From assembly GCA_013368315.1 (NCBI GenBank), contig JAACJM010000176.1, positions 116,650 through 180,649 of the forward strand: DNA of 64,000 nt. The letters are read 5' to 3'. Every line of letters begins with the position of its first letter. Position 1 is the first letter of the stretch. This stretch comes from Tetrapyrgos nigripes. Its lineage: Eukaryota; Basidiomycota; Agaricomycetes; Agaricales; Campanellaceae. Below the pieces are notes generated by a model. That model ran no database searches, had not been told where the DNA came from, and saw only the letters and a list, made by a program, of their open reading frames with translations. This document shows positions 50,876 to 62,001 of the stretch, piece after piece. A program made the position numbers and the translations under genes.

Positions 50876-53800
50876 TCAAGGACTTACAGGCTTCAAAACT
50901 TCGTCCTCATCGTTGGAGAAGGAAGGGATGGGTTTACTGAAAGTGACCCTGGGAGACAGCGCATTACGCGAACGGGAACGAGCCGGAGGAGAACCTTCGT
51001 GACGACGCGAATGGCTACGCGTGTGTCAAGAACGTTGTCACTTAGCAAACCACCCAAGTCACACAATGAAAAGATAGATTCGGCGAGTTACAATGAAATG
51101 AGATAGAGAAAGAGAGATAGAGACGAGAAGAGAGCGAGTAGCTGACTATGCTCGACACTGCACTGTTCTAGGAGCGGAGTGGAGACGAAGTGAACAGACT
51201 AAGGAATCTAGCTACGAGATCTATGATATATATAAAAGAGAATGAATATGTGAGAAAGTCCATGGAGCCTAGGGATCGGAGATAAGAATGTGAGTCAAGT
51301 AAAGAAGTATATATGTGAGAATGTCCATGGAGATAAAGGGAACGGAGAAGTGAGTCATAAATTGGAATGGACGATGATGAGAAGTAATTAGTGTTTATGG
51401 GTTTATGGAAGATGGTGATAGAACGGAGAACGGGAAGCAGATAGGTAATAGAAGAAAATGAAGAAGAGATGAAGGAGGTGAGAGGCGATTCATGACACTA
51501 CCCCCCTTTTAGGTCGAGCTTTCACCGGAGCTTGGAAACCGATTGTTCCACTGTTTTGTCCATTGCTTCCTGATCCTTTTGTCTAATCCCGTATAGTCGG
51601 CCAAGTTTCTGGTGAATCGTTGGGGAAGGTTCCCCACCCTGTTAGATCTGACTCACGTCCCCCCCATCCGATTCCTTCCCATGTACCCAGCCGTCGGTGT
51701 TGTTGACAGTACCCCATCCGGTGTTGTTGTCGACATAGTTCAAGTGAATGTTTCCCCCCCATACGCTTGCATCTCCCCATCCCAAGTTGTTTCGTTCATT
51801 TGACCGGAGGCTAGATGGATAGGTAGTGCATCTCGCCCGGTGTCCCGCCCCTAATCTGCATCGTTTTGATGACTCATGTCCTGGCCAGATGCATTGATTA
51901 CACCCGTTGTGCCTCCCCGTGTGTCCCTCGTCTAGTCTGCAACGCCGGCCTGAACATAGACCGTATCTGCAGCGTCCGGTGTTGTCTGTTAATGGGTCGA
52001 TCGTCGTTGTGGTGGTAGTCGAGACTGTGATAGCGATGGGTGTAGACATGATAGAGGTGTAGTGTGAGGGTCGAGACTGATAGGATGTGATTGAGCTTTT
52101 GTTCTGTCGTTCTGGGTTGGATGTGGCCGCCTTTTAACGAGTTTTTTCCGTGGTAATGGAAGGCGGCCAAGTTGCTGTCCGTTGGTGGTGACAGTAGTAA
52201 GCTCGGGGATGTTTCTGATGGAATTCTTTGATCATGTCTTTTACCTTGGTTAGGTTTGACGTGGGTACCCAAGTATTTTCCGAGTCGGGGTAGTCCAACC
52301 ACTTTGATAAGGTACTGGGTCCCTTTTCTGTTCCGGGTCGGTTTCGAGTCTAGTATCATCTCGACATCGTATTCTTTGTCCGCGTCCAATAGCTCCGCGG
52401 GGGTTCAGGGTAGTTTGGTCCATGAGCGTTCGTTTCGACGTACGGTGTTAATAGGGATGCGTGAAAGACGGGGTGTATACGCCAGGTTGTTGGTAGTTTC
52501 AATTTGTAGTTAACCTGACTGATCACTTCAATGATTTCGAATGGACCATGACGACGATCGACAACTTAGCTTTTGGTTGTGTTGTTTTAGGTTCTTTCCA
52601 TCGAGTAGTACCTTATCTCCGACCTTGTACCCTGTCCAGGACATGGAATGGTTTCCATGCTGTGTTTTCATCGTTTCGGCAGCTGATGTCAGGCTCGCCT
52701 TGAGTTTGTCCCTGAGTTGGTTGAGGTTTTCGAGTCGTTGTTCTACCGTTGGTAGGTTAGAGGTTGGATTGAATGATGGAAAGAATCGTGGTTGATATCC
52801 GTGTAAGAGTTCGAATGGGGATTTTCCTGTTGCCGAGTGGATTCTGGTGTTATGACTGAACTCGGCGTAAGGTAGATAGTCTACCCAGTCTTCTTGTCGA
52901 TAGTTACAGAAGATGCGTAGGAATTGCTCGAGTTCTTGGTTGTATCGCTCCGATTCTCCGTCGGTCTGTGGATGGTAAGCGGTACTGAGGGCTGAAGTTA
53001 TGCCTAATTTTCTCATGGACCGCGGCCATGACTTTGCTAGCGAACTGCGGTCCTCGGTCGGATATCATTTTGTCCCATAGTCCGTAACGTCGCCAAGTGT
53101 TGTCGAGTAAAGGTTCACTGTACCATCACTGTCAATCGTTTTTGTACACGGTGATATGATGACCGTTTTGGTTGACTTGTCGACTGTGACGTGAATCGCA
53201 TTGAACCCTTTACATTCGGGGAGATCGGTGATGAAGTCGGTAGTGATAGTTCCAAAAGGACGTTCTGGGATTTCGGTGGGAATTAGGGGAATCCGAGTAG
53301 GATGATTGTTAGTTTTCGTCGCCTGGCATTTGGCGCAGCCAGTTACGTAGTCCCTGACAAAAACCGACATTCCGGGCCACCAGAATTCTCTGCTGACTAG
53401 TTCGTAAGTTTTGTATCGTCCAGGGTGTCCTGCGCTAAGGAATCGTGATGTAATTTTACGATATCCCGTCGGAGGTCGTTGTCCGCCGGCACGTAGATTT
53501 TCCTCGGAATAAGATGATTCCATCTTCGTAGTTCCATTCCTGTAGATTCTTCGCCAGCGAACGTGGTCCGTTCCGTAGAATGACATCTAAGGCACTTACT
53601 ACCTCTAGGTCCCTCTTGGGGCATTCCTTGATTCTCCGTCGGAGTTCTACGTCCCCTATAGCGGTTACTGCTCCTTGTCTAGTTGCTCGGATTCGGAAGA
53701 ATTGGGGTCCAGGAGGATCCTGTCGGCGTTGTTTTCTCGGTTCCAATTCGTGATCTGGCCGTCTAGACAGTGGATCAGCTTTGTTGAGGCTTCCTGGTTT

Positions 53801-56800
53801 ATGTAGAAGGGAAAACTCAAATCGTGTGAGGAATAGCGCCCATCGTGCTTGTCGTCGACTAGTTTCTGGTTAGTCTGGAAGTATTCCAGTTCCTGTGGTC
53901 TGTAAAGATTTCGATAGTATGGGGGCTCCTTCCAAATAATGCCTCCATGTTTTAACGCTCGTATGATTGCCAGTAGTTCTTTGTCATGGATGTCGTAGTT
54001 TCGTTCGGTTTCAGAGAGGGATTTAGAGATGTAGGCGACTGGATGCCATCGGTTGTCCTCCCCTGTTTGCATAAGTATTCCCCCGTTGCGTAGTCTGATG
54101 CGTCCACCTCTACTCGGTATGGTTTCGTGTGATCCGGCATTAAGAACAGGTTTGGAAGTGAAGGCCGTTTTGAGGGCTTGGAAGGCTTTCTCGGCCTCTG
54201 TACTCCAGTACCACTGGTTGTCCTTCTTCGTCAGATCGAAGAGAGGTCGTGCGATTTTCGAAAAATCTTTGATGAAGCGTCTGTAGAAGTTCCCGAACCC
54301 CAAGAAGGCCTGTACTTCCTTCACTGTTTTGGGTGTTGGCCATTCAACTACTCCTGCTACCTTGGTCGATCCATCGCCAAGGTGTCATGAGAGACAATCA
54401 GTCCTAGGAAGTCGACCTTGTCTGCTTCGAATACGCATTTTTCGGGTTTGGCGTACAGGTCGTTATCCCGTAGTCGTTGTAGAACTGTTCGGATCAGTTC
54501 CGATGTTCTTCTATGTCATGGGTGAATATTAAAATGTCATCCATATAAATGACGATCTTCCCTTGGTCAATGAGATCCTTGAAAATAGTGTTCATCATCG
54601 CTTGGAAGGTCGCTGGCGAGTTCATTAATCCAAAGAACATGACCGTCGGTTCGAATAGTCCTCGGTTGGTTTTGAAGGCGGCTTTCCATTCGTCCCCCTC
54701 TTTGATACGAATGTTATTGTATCCCCACCGTAGGTCGATTTTGCTGAATACGTATGCGTTTTTGAGTTTGTCGATTAGTTCTGGGATGAGGGTAGTGGAT
54801 ACGCGTTCTTCACAGTCCCTTTATTGAGTGCTCTGTAATCCTGTACGGGACGTAGCTTTCCGTCCTTTTTTTTAACAAAAGAAGGGACTTGCCATTGGAG
54901 ATTTTGATGGTTTAATATATCCCTTTTCGAGATTCTCATTCAGGAAGGTGTCGAGTTCGGATTGTTCGTTTGGGGAAAGGGGTATGTTTTACATGTGCGT
55001 GGTAGGAAACCGTCTTGTAACTCGATTGCGTGGTCCCAGTCACTTCGTTGGGGTAAGCGTTCTGAAGTCTTTTTGTCGAATACCGACAAGTATTCGTGGT
55101 AATGTTTGGGTATCTGCCCCTCTAATGGGGCAGGTGAGTTCGTGGATTCGTCTTCAGTGCCTCGACGTGCTTTGGAAAAGGCAGCTCGGATACTTAGCTT
55201 GGTTTCTGATGGGTCTTCGTCGGGGTCGCTCGGGTATCCAAGTATTCCATAACGAGTTCACTCCATTGTCCTGGCACCTCCCATTGTCCGGTTGTATCTT
55301 CTGAGGTAAGCACTGCTCCTAAGTCGATTCGTTGCAGTCGGATGTTTCTAGACTGTTGTGATCGGCGTTGTCCGGCTATCTTTGATTGTGGTGTAATTTT
55401 ATGAGGTCCTACGATGTCCCTGAATGTCACTTGGTAATCTCGTGGTACGTTCTGGGATCGACTATTTCAGGTTGTTTCGTTTTCGTAGATAGGGTGTCGA
55501 CTTAGCTTTGGTTCGTATGGAACTTTTCTGTTGTACAAGCGTCGGGGCATCGTGTCAGGTTGATTTCTGATGTTGCCCAATCGATTTCCGGATTATGATG
55601 TCGTAACCAATCGGTTCCCAAGATGATATCGTGGTCTCCTATGTCTGTGATGTAAAACTCGGCGGTTTCCTCATGGTGAGATTGATGGTTTGGTTGTAGA
55701 TTCGTAGTTTTTGAACGGTGTAGTGTTTTACCCATCCCATTACGTTTTCTGATCCGTCGACATTCCGAACTGGAAATGGTTTTTCTAGGGGAGTACGTTT
55801 GGTGATGTTTTTGGGCAAAGGCGTCGTTGATGATGATTCCTTCCGCTCCACTGTCTAGCAAGGCGGTTGCGTCGATTTTTCGTCCAGTTATTTTCCCGAT
55901 CAATTCAACTTTCAACTCTATTGAAGGGGTCTGTTGGTTTCGAGTGATTGCCGTGATTCTTAATTCAGATGGGATCGTGGCTTACGAAAGGGTATAGGCT
56001 CGTGTATTGCCTGTGTTTTACTGGTATGTATGTCCATGTCCTCCTCCCACGACGTGGCAGGGGAGGTATTCAAAAATCCGATTCCGTTACGAACTTCTTT
56101 AGTAGTCCTTCTTTCTCTTCTCCCGACAATGCTCCGATTCTGGCAGTGAGTTCTGAGATATTATCCGTGGTAGTGTTGACCTTGGGTCCGAGGTCTCTGT
56201 GACGACTGCGGTTTTCTTTATGGAGGGTCTCCAGGTCGTGTTGTTGGGGTGGTCGGAGGCGTGCTAGGGAACGTAGGGCAATCGTTACCCATATGTCCCT
56301 GTCCTCGACATCTGAAGCATCGCCCTTCCTTCCTCATTTTTCCCTTTCTTGGGGGGTCAGTTTCGGTGGATATTTAGTGATTGAAGATGCACCTGGGACG
56401 TTGTCTTGGAAGGCGTTTACTTCCATACTTCTTGCTCGACCACTTCTCGTGCCCTGTGACCCCTTCCGGTGTCCTTCTCCTTCGAGTTTACTCCATGAGG
56501 TTTTCTCTTCCTGCTTTCTAACCAAATCATGTGTTGTTTTACCGCCGCCTTTTGTAATGCCGCGAGACTTTTGGGTTGAGTGGACAGGTAGGAGATCCGG
56601 TCGACTAGTCCTCGGGGAGTCCTTTTCGATAGTACTTCATTAACGCCTTGTCGTTATAGCCAGTATCGTCAGTGTATCGTTTAAATTGAGAGTTGTACTT
56701 ATCGATGTCAGCCAGGGTCCCTTCCATTCTAATATGTTCTATCTTGGTTTGGGCCTGGGTTTCTCGAGCTGAGGGTTTGAAGTCTCGTAGGAATTCTCGT

Positions 56801-59800
56801 TTCACCTCGTGTAGAGTCCAGGATTTCTTTTTCGTTTTTGAGGCGGAAGAGTCTTCATCGGTACTCGTATATTCTTCATCACTATCACTGAAGTCATCTT
56901 CCTCCTCAAGACCTTCGCCATCATATTTCGTGCCCATCGTTTCGCTTCATCTCCTGAGAATAGTGTGAGGAAGAATGATATCTTTTCGTCTTCGGTAGGA
57001 TAGATTTGGTCGTTGAGACAGAGATAGTTGTTAAATTCGGCCATCCAATCTTTCATTTGGTTCCGATCTCCTGTGAACTTCTCTGGTTTTACTCCTCGCT
57101 CTTTGGTAGTCATGTTAGGGAAGGCTGAAGACTGCGCGTCATCGTCAGGTGGTGCGACGTCATGGGGTGCTTGGGTTCCTCCCGCAGCGGCTGTGGCGGG
57201 ATTTTCGGACATTTCGAGGGCGGCGTGAAGGGAGTGGAAGTCGATTGGTTGTGAGGGGTTGACTGAGATGGGTTCTTGGACTGCACTAGGAGTACTGTCT
57301 GTTGGGGACCTGTTGAGAGGGTTTTGGGGTTCTAGAGGAGTTTCGTTGTCTGGGTTCGGTTCGTGAGAAGGAGTTGGTGATGGGGTTCTGACAGGATTCG
57401 GGTTTTCTGTGGTAGATTCTGATAGAAGTGATTGGAAGAGTAAAACTGGTTCGATACCGACTGTTTGTTCTTCGGTTGAGAGGGGTCATTGTTTACGGAG
57501 AGTCGATTGGGACACAGATGGGTTGTACAAAATTCCCACCGGTTTTCGTGTGAGAAGTAGCAGTCTTGTTGATTTCGGGGGAAATGTGCGTGAGGATGTC
57601 GGAGACAAACGATGTGGGGAGAGGAAGTGCGACTGGGATTTTGTGAGGCTGTACGAGATCTAGTGCTTCTAGGGATTCCACTTCCGCTCATTCACTCGTT
57701 TTCGGATTCCGGAAACAAGTGATCCCACTGTTCACCTGAGACGTCTTCCCAAGAGGTTAGTGACCTGTAGTAGTTGTTTACTCTAGGGATTCGAGTTTGG
57801 AGATATTTGTGGTATTCTTCTCGGTTGAATTCCGAGATAGCGCTATCTTCGTAGTCGGCGTGACTGAACCAATATGGAAGAGTTGTGTTTCCTAGTTGAA
57901 CGAAGTAACAAGTGTCTGCAATTGTAACGTGGCGTGGGGGTGTTTTCAGGTGATATCTTTATTCGGAGGTATTCGAGGATGGCAACTTCACCTGAGGTCC
58001 ACGATCTTTTGTTGAGTACGATCCAACAATTGTCGAATGCGATAGTGTGTTCATGTATTGCTGTTTTAACTTCTTCTAGGTAGTTTATGAAGCCGTCCGA
58101 TGCTTTGATGGGGAAAGGATATATCGGTGGGGGTCGGGTTCGTAGGTTGTTAAGGAAGGGTTCGAAGTTAAGAGCCAGAGTATTTGTCAGAGATTTCTGT
58201 GCGAGGTTTGTCTGTGAGGTGGGTGTAAGAGAGTCTGTTCAAGTGTCAAGAACGTTGTCACTTAGCAAGCCACCCAAGTCACACAATGAACAAGATAGAT
58301 TCGGCGAGTTACAATGAAATGAGATAGAGAAAGAGAGATAGAGACGAGAAGAGAGCGAGTAGCTGACTATGCTCGACACTGCACTGTACTAGGAGCGGAG
58401 TGGAGACGAAGTGAACAGACTAAGGAATCTAGCTACGAGATCTATGATATATATAAAAGAGAAATGAATATGTGAGAAAGTCCATGGAGCCTAGGGATCG
58501 GAGGAGATAAGAATGTGAGTCAAGTAAAGAAGTATATATGTGAGAATGTCCATGGAGATAAAGGGAACGGAGAAGTGAGTCATAAATTGGAATGGACGAT
58601 GATGAGAAGTAATTAGTGTTTATGGGTTTATGGAAGATGGTGATAGAACGGAGAACGGGAAGCAGATAGGTAATAGAAGAAAATGAAGAAGAGATGAAGG
58701 AGGCGAGAGGCGATTCATGACAGCGTGGACACTGGGGAAGCGGTTTCCTCATCCTCTTCCGTTCCTGGGTCCCTCTCACCAGCCAATGCGATCTGCTGCA
58801 TCGCCTCCTTCTTCTTCCTTGAGAATGTGGGAGACTTGGTCGAGACTCCAGACGAAGATTTTGAAGGGGTGGACTTCTTCGTGCGAGGTGGCGTAGAATC
58901 TGGAGTGGTAACAGTAGCAGCAGGAGTCTGGGGAGAAGTATCAACTCCAGAACCTGCTCGTGAAGCCACATCACCCTCGGAAACCTCGTCGTCTTGACTA
59001 ACACCGTCACCAACTCGAGGATGGGAAGGTCCAGCAATATGACTCAACGACGGAGAGGTGACCATGAGGTCAGCGAAGGAAGGATCTGGGAGAGAGGGCT
59101 GAGCAAGAGGCATAGAAGCTACGTGCGAAGCCCAAAGTGGCAAACCAAGAGAAGACGAGGGGACCATGGAGAAAGCCCCAGTGACCTCGTCTCGGATAAG
59201 GGTGTTGGGTTCGGCCAGGGTATTGACTTCCCAGCCGCCGACCACTGCGAGCTGCTGAAGACGCTCGCTGGTCACCTCCAGCCTACCTCCTTCTCCTCTA
59301 GCCAAGATCTCCATGATCAAAGCAGGGTCACGAGCCTGTTCGTGCATCTTCGCCTGCTCAAAGGCGATCATCTCGTCTAGCTCTAAGACGGTCGCGCAAA
59401 GACCGTTGGCCTGAGCCTGAGTAGCTGACCGAATACGCATAAGCTCGAGGACTCGAGACACCGAAGTCTGTACCTCTAAAGAAAGAATAAAAGTAAGTAA
59501 GAGATAAAAAGACAAAGAAAAGAAAGACTCACGATGCGGGCTGTTACGTGCGAAGTAACTCGCCATGTCCTTGAGCAGGAGCACCTTAACGGTGTCAAAC
59601 GTGTTGGAACACATCTGACCCGCCTTCTGGCAGCACTGGCATTTAGCAATGTGCACCGTACCGTCAGATCCAACGCTCTGGACACCCTGCACGTCGCAAG
59701 TATGGTCCATCCGTTCCATACACCGGAAACAGGTGTCGGACGACTAAGAAATAAGATTAGAATAAGAAAAGACAGAAACGCAATAAGAAGAGAAACTTAC

Positions 59801-61463
59801 ATGGCAGAAGTTGGCATTGGCGCGAAGCCAAGTATCCAGGTTGATGGTTATAGGTACTCGCGTACCATAACCGACCCGAATGTTGGCCTTCGCAGCTTCT
59901 AGAAAATACAAGAAAGAACTGTAAGAAGAAGGACAAGAAAAGAACGAAATACATACCGGGAGTCAGCGTATAAATGGCCTTATTCTGATTTCCGAAAGTA
60001 TACTCGCTCTAGACGGGAAAGGCAGGTCAGCAAGGTGTTCGCGAAGGGAAAAGAAAGGAAAAACATACCTTGTACCCGTACTTCTTAATGTCGAAGTCGG
60101 TGAGACCCTTGGCAGAGGCAAAGACTTCGGAAATAGGATCGGTCCCATACTTGAAATTGAGATGCCCATCGTGGTCCTCCTCTGCCTCCTCCTTGACGAC
60201 AATCGCCTTGGCCTTGCCTTTCGCCTTCGCCGACTTTGGCTTGACCACCACCACCTCCTCTTCTTCTTCCTCTTCTTCCTCTTCTTCCTCTACCACCGGA
60301 GTCTTTGCCCGTCTTGAAGCTGGAGTATCCTTTGCAATCTTCCGACCAGACCGGGAAGGCTTCGCGAGCAGCGGTAACACGTCGTCACCGTCGTCCATAT
60401 CATCATCGGAGACTGGGGGCAACGTTTGGGACTGGGTCCTGCGAGAAGAAGTGGTGGAAGGAGTTTTCAAGATGGATTTAGGCTTGGGAACGGGCCTAGC
60501 CTTCACAGATTTCTATTAATGAAGATATAGTCAGTAAAAAGAAAGATCAAATAAGAAAAGAAGTATTAGAACTTACGGAGGTATCGGTCTTATGAGCTTT
60601 AGCTGGAGGCTCGCTATCTCCAGACAGTTCCTTGCGCTTACGTGTAGCACGCGAAGGCGGAACCGCTACCACTGGCTTGATGGGAGCCGGTGTGATAGGA
60701 AGGAAGTGAGGAGGTGTAGGTACCAAGGTACCAGGCACTGCAACTTCCTTCCTCGAATCTGGAACCGTCGAGGTAGAAGCCTTGGTAACCGTTCGAGCCG
60801 GTTTCGTGGCAGGAGCACCCTCACGAGCTGGACGGGAACTACTCGCGAGCCTCGAGTCCGAAGTAGGCTCATCCAGAAATGTCGGCTCATTCTAAAAAGA
60901 AAGGAAAATCAGTAAGGAATAGCAAAAGAGAACTAAAACACGTACTTTCAGATTTCTAGGCTTAAATGCAGCCTCCAAAGAGAAATCCTGGTACAAAAAG
61001 AAGAAAACGTTAGTTCACAAAAGGCATAAGACATAAGGAAATATCTAGACTCACCGGGAAGTCCTCCCAAAGACGACAAGAAGCCTCCGAGGCCTCGATC
61101 GCCCAGTCAAGCTCTACCTTGGCACGAGCAGCTGCGGTCTCCCAGAAAGAGTCCACAGACGCGCAGGCTTTTGCGTAAAGACCCCTGAGACGTTTGGAAG
61201 TCTGGTCACCGCAAACCTCTACGGAATACTGGAGGTGGCGCTAGCTAAGGGATTAGGATGATCAAGAACCGAGAGAAGAATATAAGAAGACACACCAAGA
61301 AAGGAAACAGTTTCCGAAAACTGTCCTGCTCCTCTCACGAAGCACTGACCATCTCGTCCTCACAGGTGTCCGCCTGTACCAACATTACGCGAAGTAATTC
61401 GCAGCGTTGAAGGTTGGCATCGTTCTTGGGATTGATGAGTCTGGGTTCGAAGGTCGAAGGCAT
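50876..61463 (-). CDS. Antisense gene A in the large LTR element, nine exons, split by nested chromovirus
   Basis: Exons on the minus strand: 61350-61463, 61055-61240, 60946-60987, 60577-60891, 60069-60512, 59957-60008, 59801-59898, 59533-59743 and 58723-59475 continued at 50876-51018. All eight introns are GT-AG, 54-109 bases. After removing the insert 51024-58722 and one copy of its GCGTG target repeat, the sum is 2358 bases, an exact 785-codon frame plus stop with no internal stop. The protein starts [15 protein letters not shown]. It has a basic Pro/Ser region, an acidic run, then a Cys-rich module ([12 protein letters not shown] ... [11 protein letters not shown], exon 8), a helical segment and a Ser/Arg-rich tail. 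No known enzyme; the Cys module may bind zinc. The intact frame suggests selection until the recent insertion. Confidence 0.75.
51024..51497 (-). repeat. 3' LTR of the nested chromovirus
   Basis: 474 bases, TGTCAAGAACG to TTCATGACA. Only a few substitutions and small gaps separate it from the partner LTR. Confidence 0.9.
51642..52049 (-). CDS. Extra Cys/His-rich frame downstream of pol
   Basis: 135 codons, [20 protein letters not shown] start. Two related modules, [14 protein letters not shown] and [13 protein letters not shown], then an Asn/Trp/Gly-rich tail. It overlaps the end of the chromodomain frame and precedes the polypurine tract. I do not know it from other chromoviruses. Confidence 0.45.
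   Translation of the reverse strand: MSTPIAITVSTTTTTTIDPLTDNTGRCRYGLCSGRRCRLDEGHTGRHNGCNQCIWPGHESSKRCRLGAGHRARCTTYPSSLRSNERNNLGWGDASVWGGNIHLNYVDNNTGWGTVNNTDGWVHGKESDGGDVSQI
51898..52389 (-). pseudogene. Chromodomain region of the chromovirus
   Basis: [20 protein letters not shown] followed by YLIKVVGL fits a chromodomain, which in this clade guides integration toward modified chromatin. The usual Trp of the KWKGY motif is absent in the visible frame. Confidence 0.6.
52528..53586 (-). pseudogene. Chromovirus integrase
   Basis: Zinc-finger part with [20 protein letters not shown] and CAKCQ; core with TDFITDLP and HVTVDKSTK, then [20 protein letters not shown] near 52980. Frame breaks occur near 53060 and 52540. 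Confidence 0.75.
53665..55110 (-). pseudogene. Chromovirus reverse transcriptase and RNase H
   Basis: IYMDDILIF (catalytic YMDD) near 54530-54560. [20 protein letters not shown] (thumb) near 54270, and RNase H motifs including [11 protein letters not shown] and [11 protein letters not shown] near 54000-54120. Several one-base slips split the domain among frames. Confidence 0.75.
55502..55915 (-). pseudogene. Chromovirus protease
   Basis: [16 protein letters not shown] near 55860 is the retropepsin active site; [19 protein letters not shown] follows. The frame shifts after about 55800. Confidence 0.7.
56334..57212 (-). pseudogene. Chromovirus gag
   Basis: Starts [18 protein letters not shown] and shares [20 protein letters not shown] and LKRYTDD-like stretches with the truncated copy at 28.3-31.5 kb. 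The zinc knuckle falls near 56300-56330. At least one frame change is needed near 56930. Confidence 0.7.
57213..58243 (-). other. Chromovirus leader with pre-gag coding-like sequence
   Basis: Stretches such as [14 protein letters not shown] (57332-57691) and [14 protein letters not shown] (near 57970) are conserved in the truncated copy at 28.5-29.1 kb, suggesting a coding leader, but no single frame is intact. Confidence 0.45.
58244..58722 (-). repeat. 5' LTR of the nested chromovirus
   Basis: 479 bases, same ends as the partner at 51024-51497. Confidence 0.9.
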
Positions 61464-61558
61464 TGTTGATATATGCACTCTGGAGAGGTGGCGAGAACTA
61501 AAGAAGTGGTGGTTGGATGAAAAGAAGGGACTTGTAAATATTTGGCGTTGGTTGAAGT

Positions 61559-61566
61559 TTTATATA
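61559..61566 (-). promoter_or_regulatory. TATA box of antisense gene A
   Basis: TATATAAA on the minus strand, 97 bases upstream of the ATG at 61463. Confidence 0.55.
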
Positions 61567-61988
61567 CACGCGAACTTCAACCAAAGCGTGATTCGAAGCT
61601 TAAATGAACTCTATGCTCATTCAGAAGCGGGAACTCATACAAGAACGCCGCGTTTCTAATTTTGGAAACCGGTATTGAATGAAACGATGTCATATCGGTT
61701 ACGGAATTAACCAAGGACTGTCTCCGGTCTAGAGAGCGACAAAGCACAAGTCCTGGGGTTATCCCCTTTATGAATTCGGATTCTAGAGGTCGATATCTAT
61801 CAAGAACAAGTCCCCATATGTCTATACTCCTCGAGTGAACTCAACTCGAGACCCAAAATAAGTAGAGTTTGTGGCTTCGCGAAGCAGAGTCTTGAATGTG
61901 TGTCAAGACTGATTTCTGGTCTGAACTTTACCTCACGACTCTTTGCTTATACCACGCGAATGCTTGACCAAGGACGGTCAACTCTTTT
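61567..61988. other. Spacer between antisense gene A promoter and 3' LTR
   Basis: No gene recognised. Ends in the terminal polypurine tract. Confidence 0.4.
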
Positions 61989-62001
61989 AGTTGGGGGGAG
62001 A
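61989..62001 (+). other. Polypurine tract of the large Ty3-type element
   Basis: AGTTGGGGGGAGA directly before the LTR start TGATACG, the expected place for plus-strand priming. Confidence 0.75.

Larger units (their letters stand above)
51024..58722 (-). mobile_element. Complete Ty3 chromovirus nested in antisense gene A
   Basis: LTRs at 51024-51497 and 58244-58722 start TGTCA and end TGACA. Target duplication GCGTG lies at 51019-51023 and 58723-58727. Minus-strand order is leader, gag, protease, RT/RNase H, integrase, chromodomain and an extra Cys/His-rich frame, then a polypurine tract (AAAAGGGGGGTAG) at 51498-51510. The LTRs differ at only a few positions, so insertion is recent, yet pol shows many frame slips. 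Confidence 0.9.

Noticed and set aside
60070..60519. 149-codon plus-strand frame with a poly-Ser run
   Set aside because: Shadow of exon 5 of antisense gene A (acidic run read backwards).
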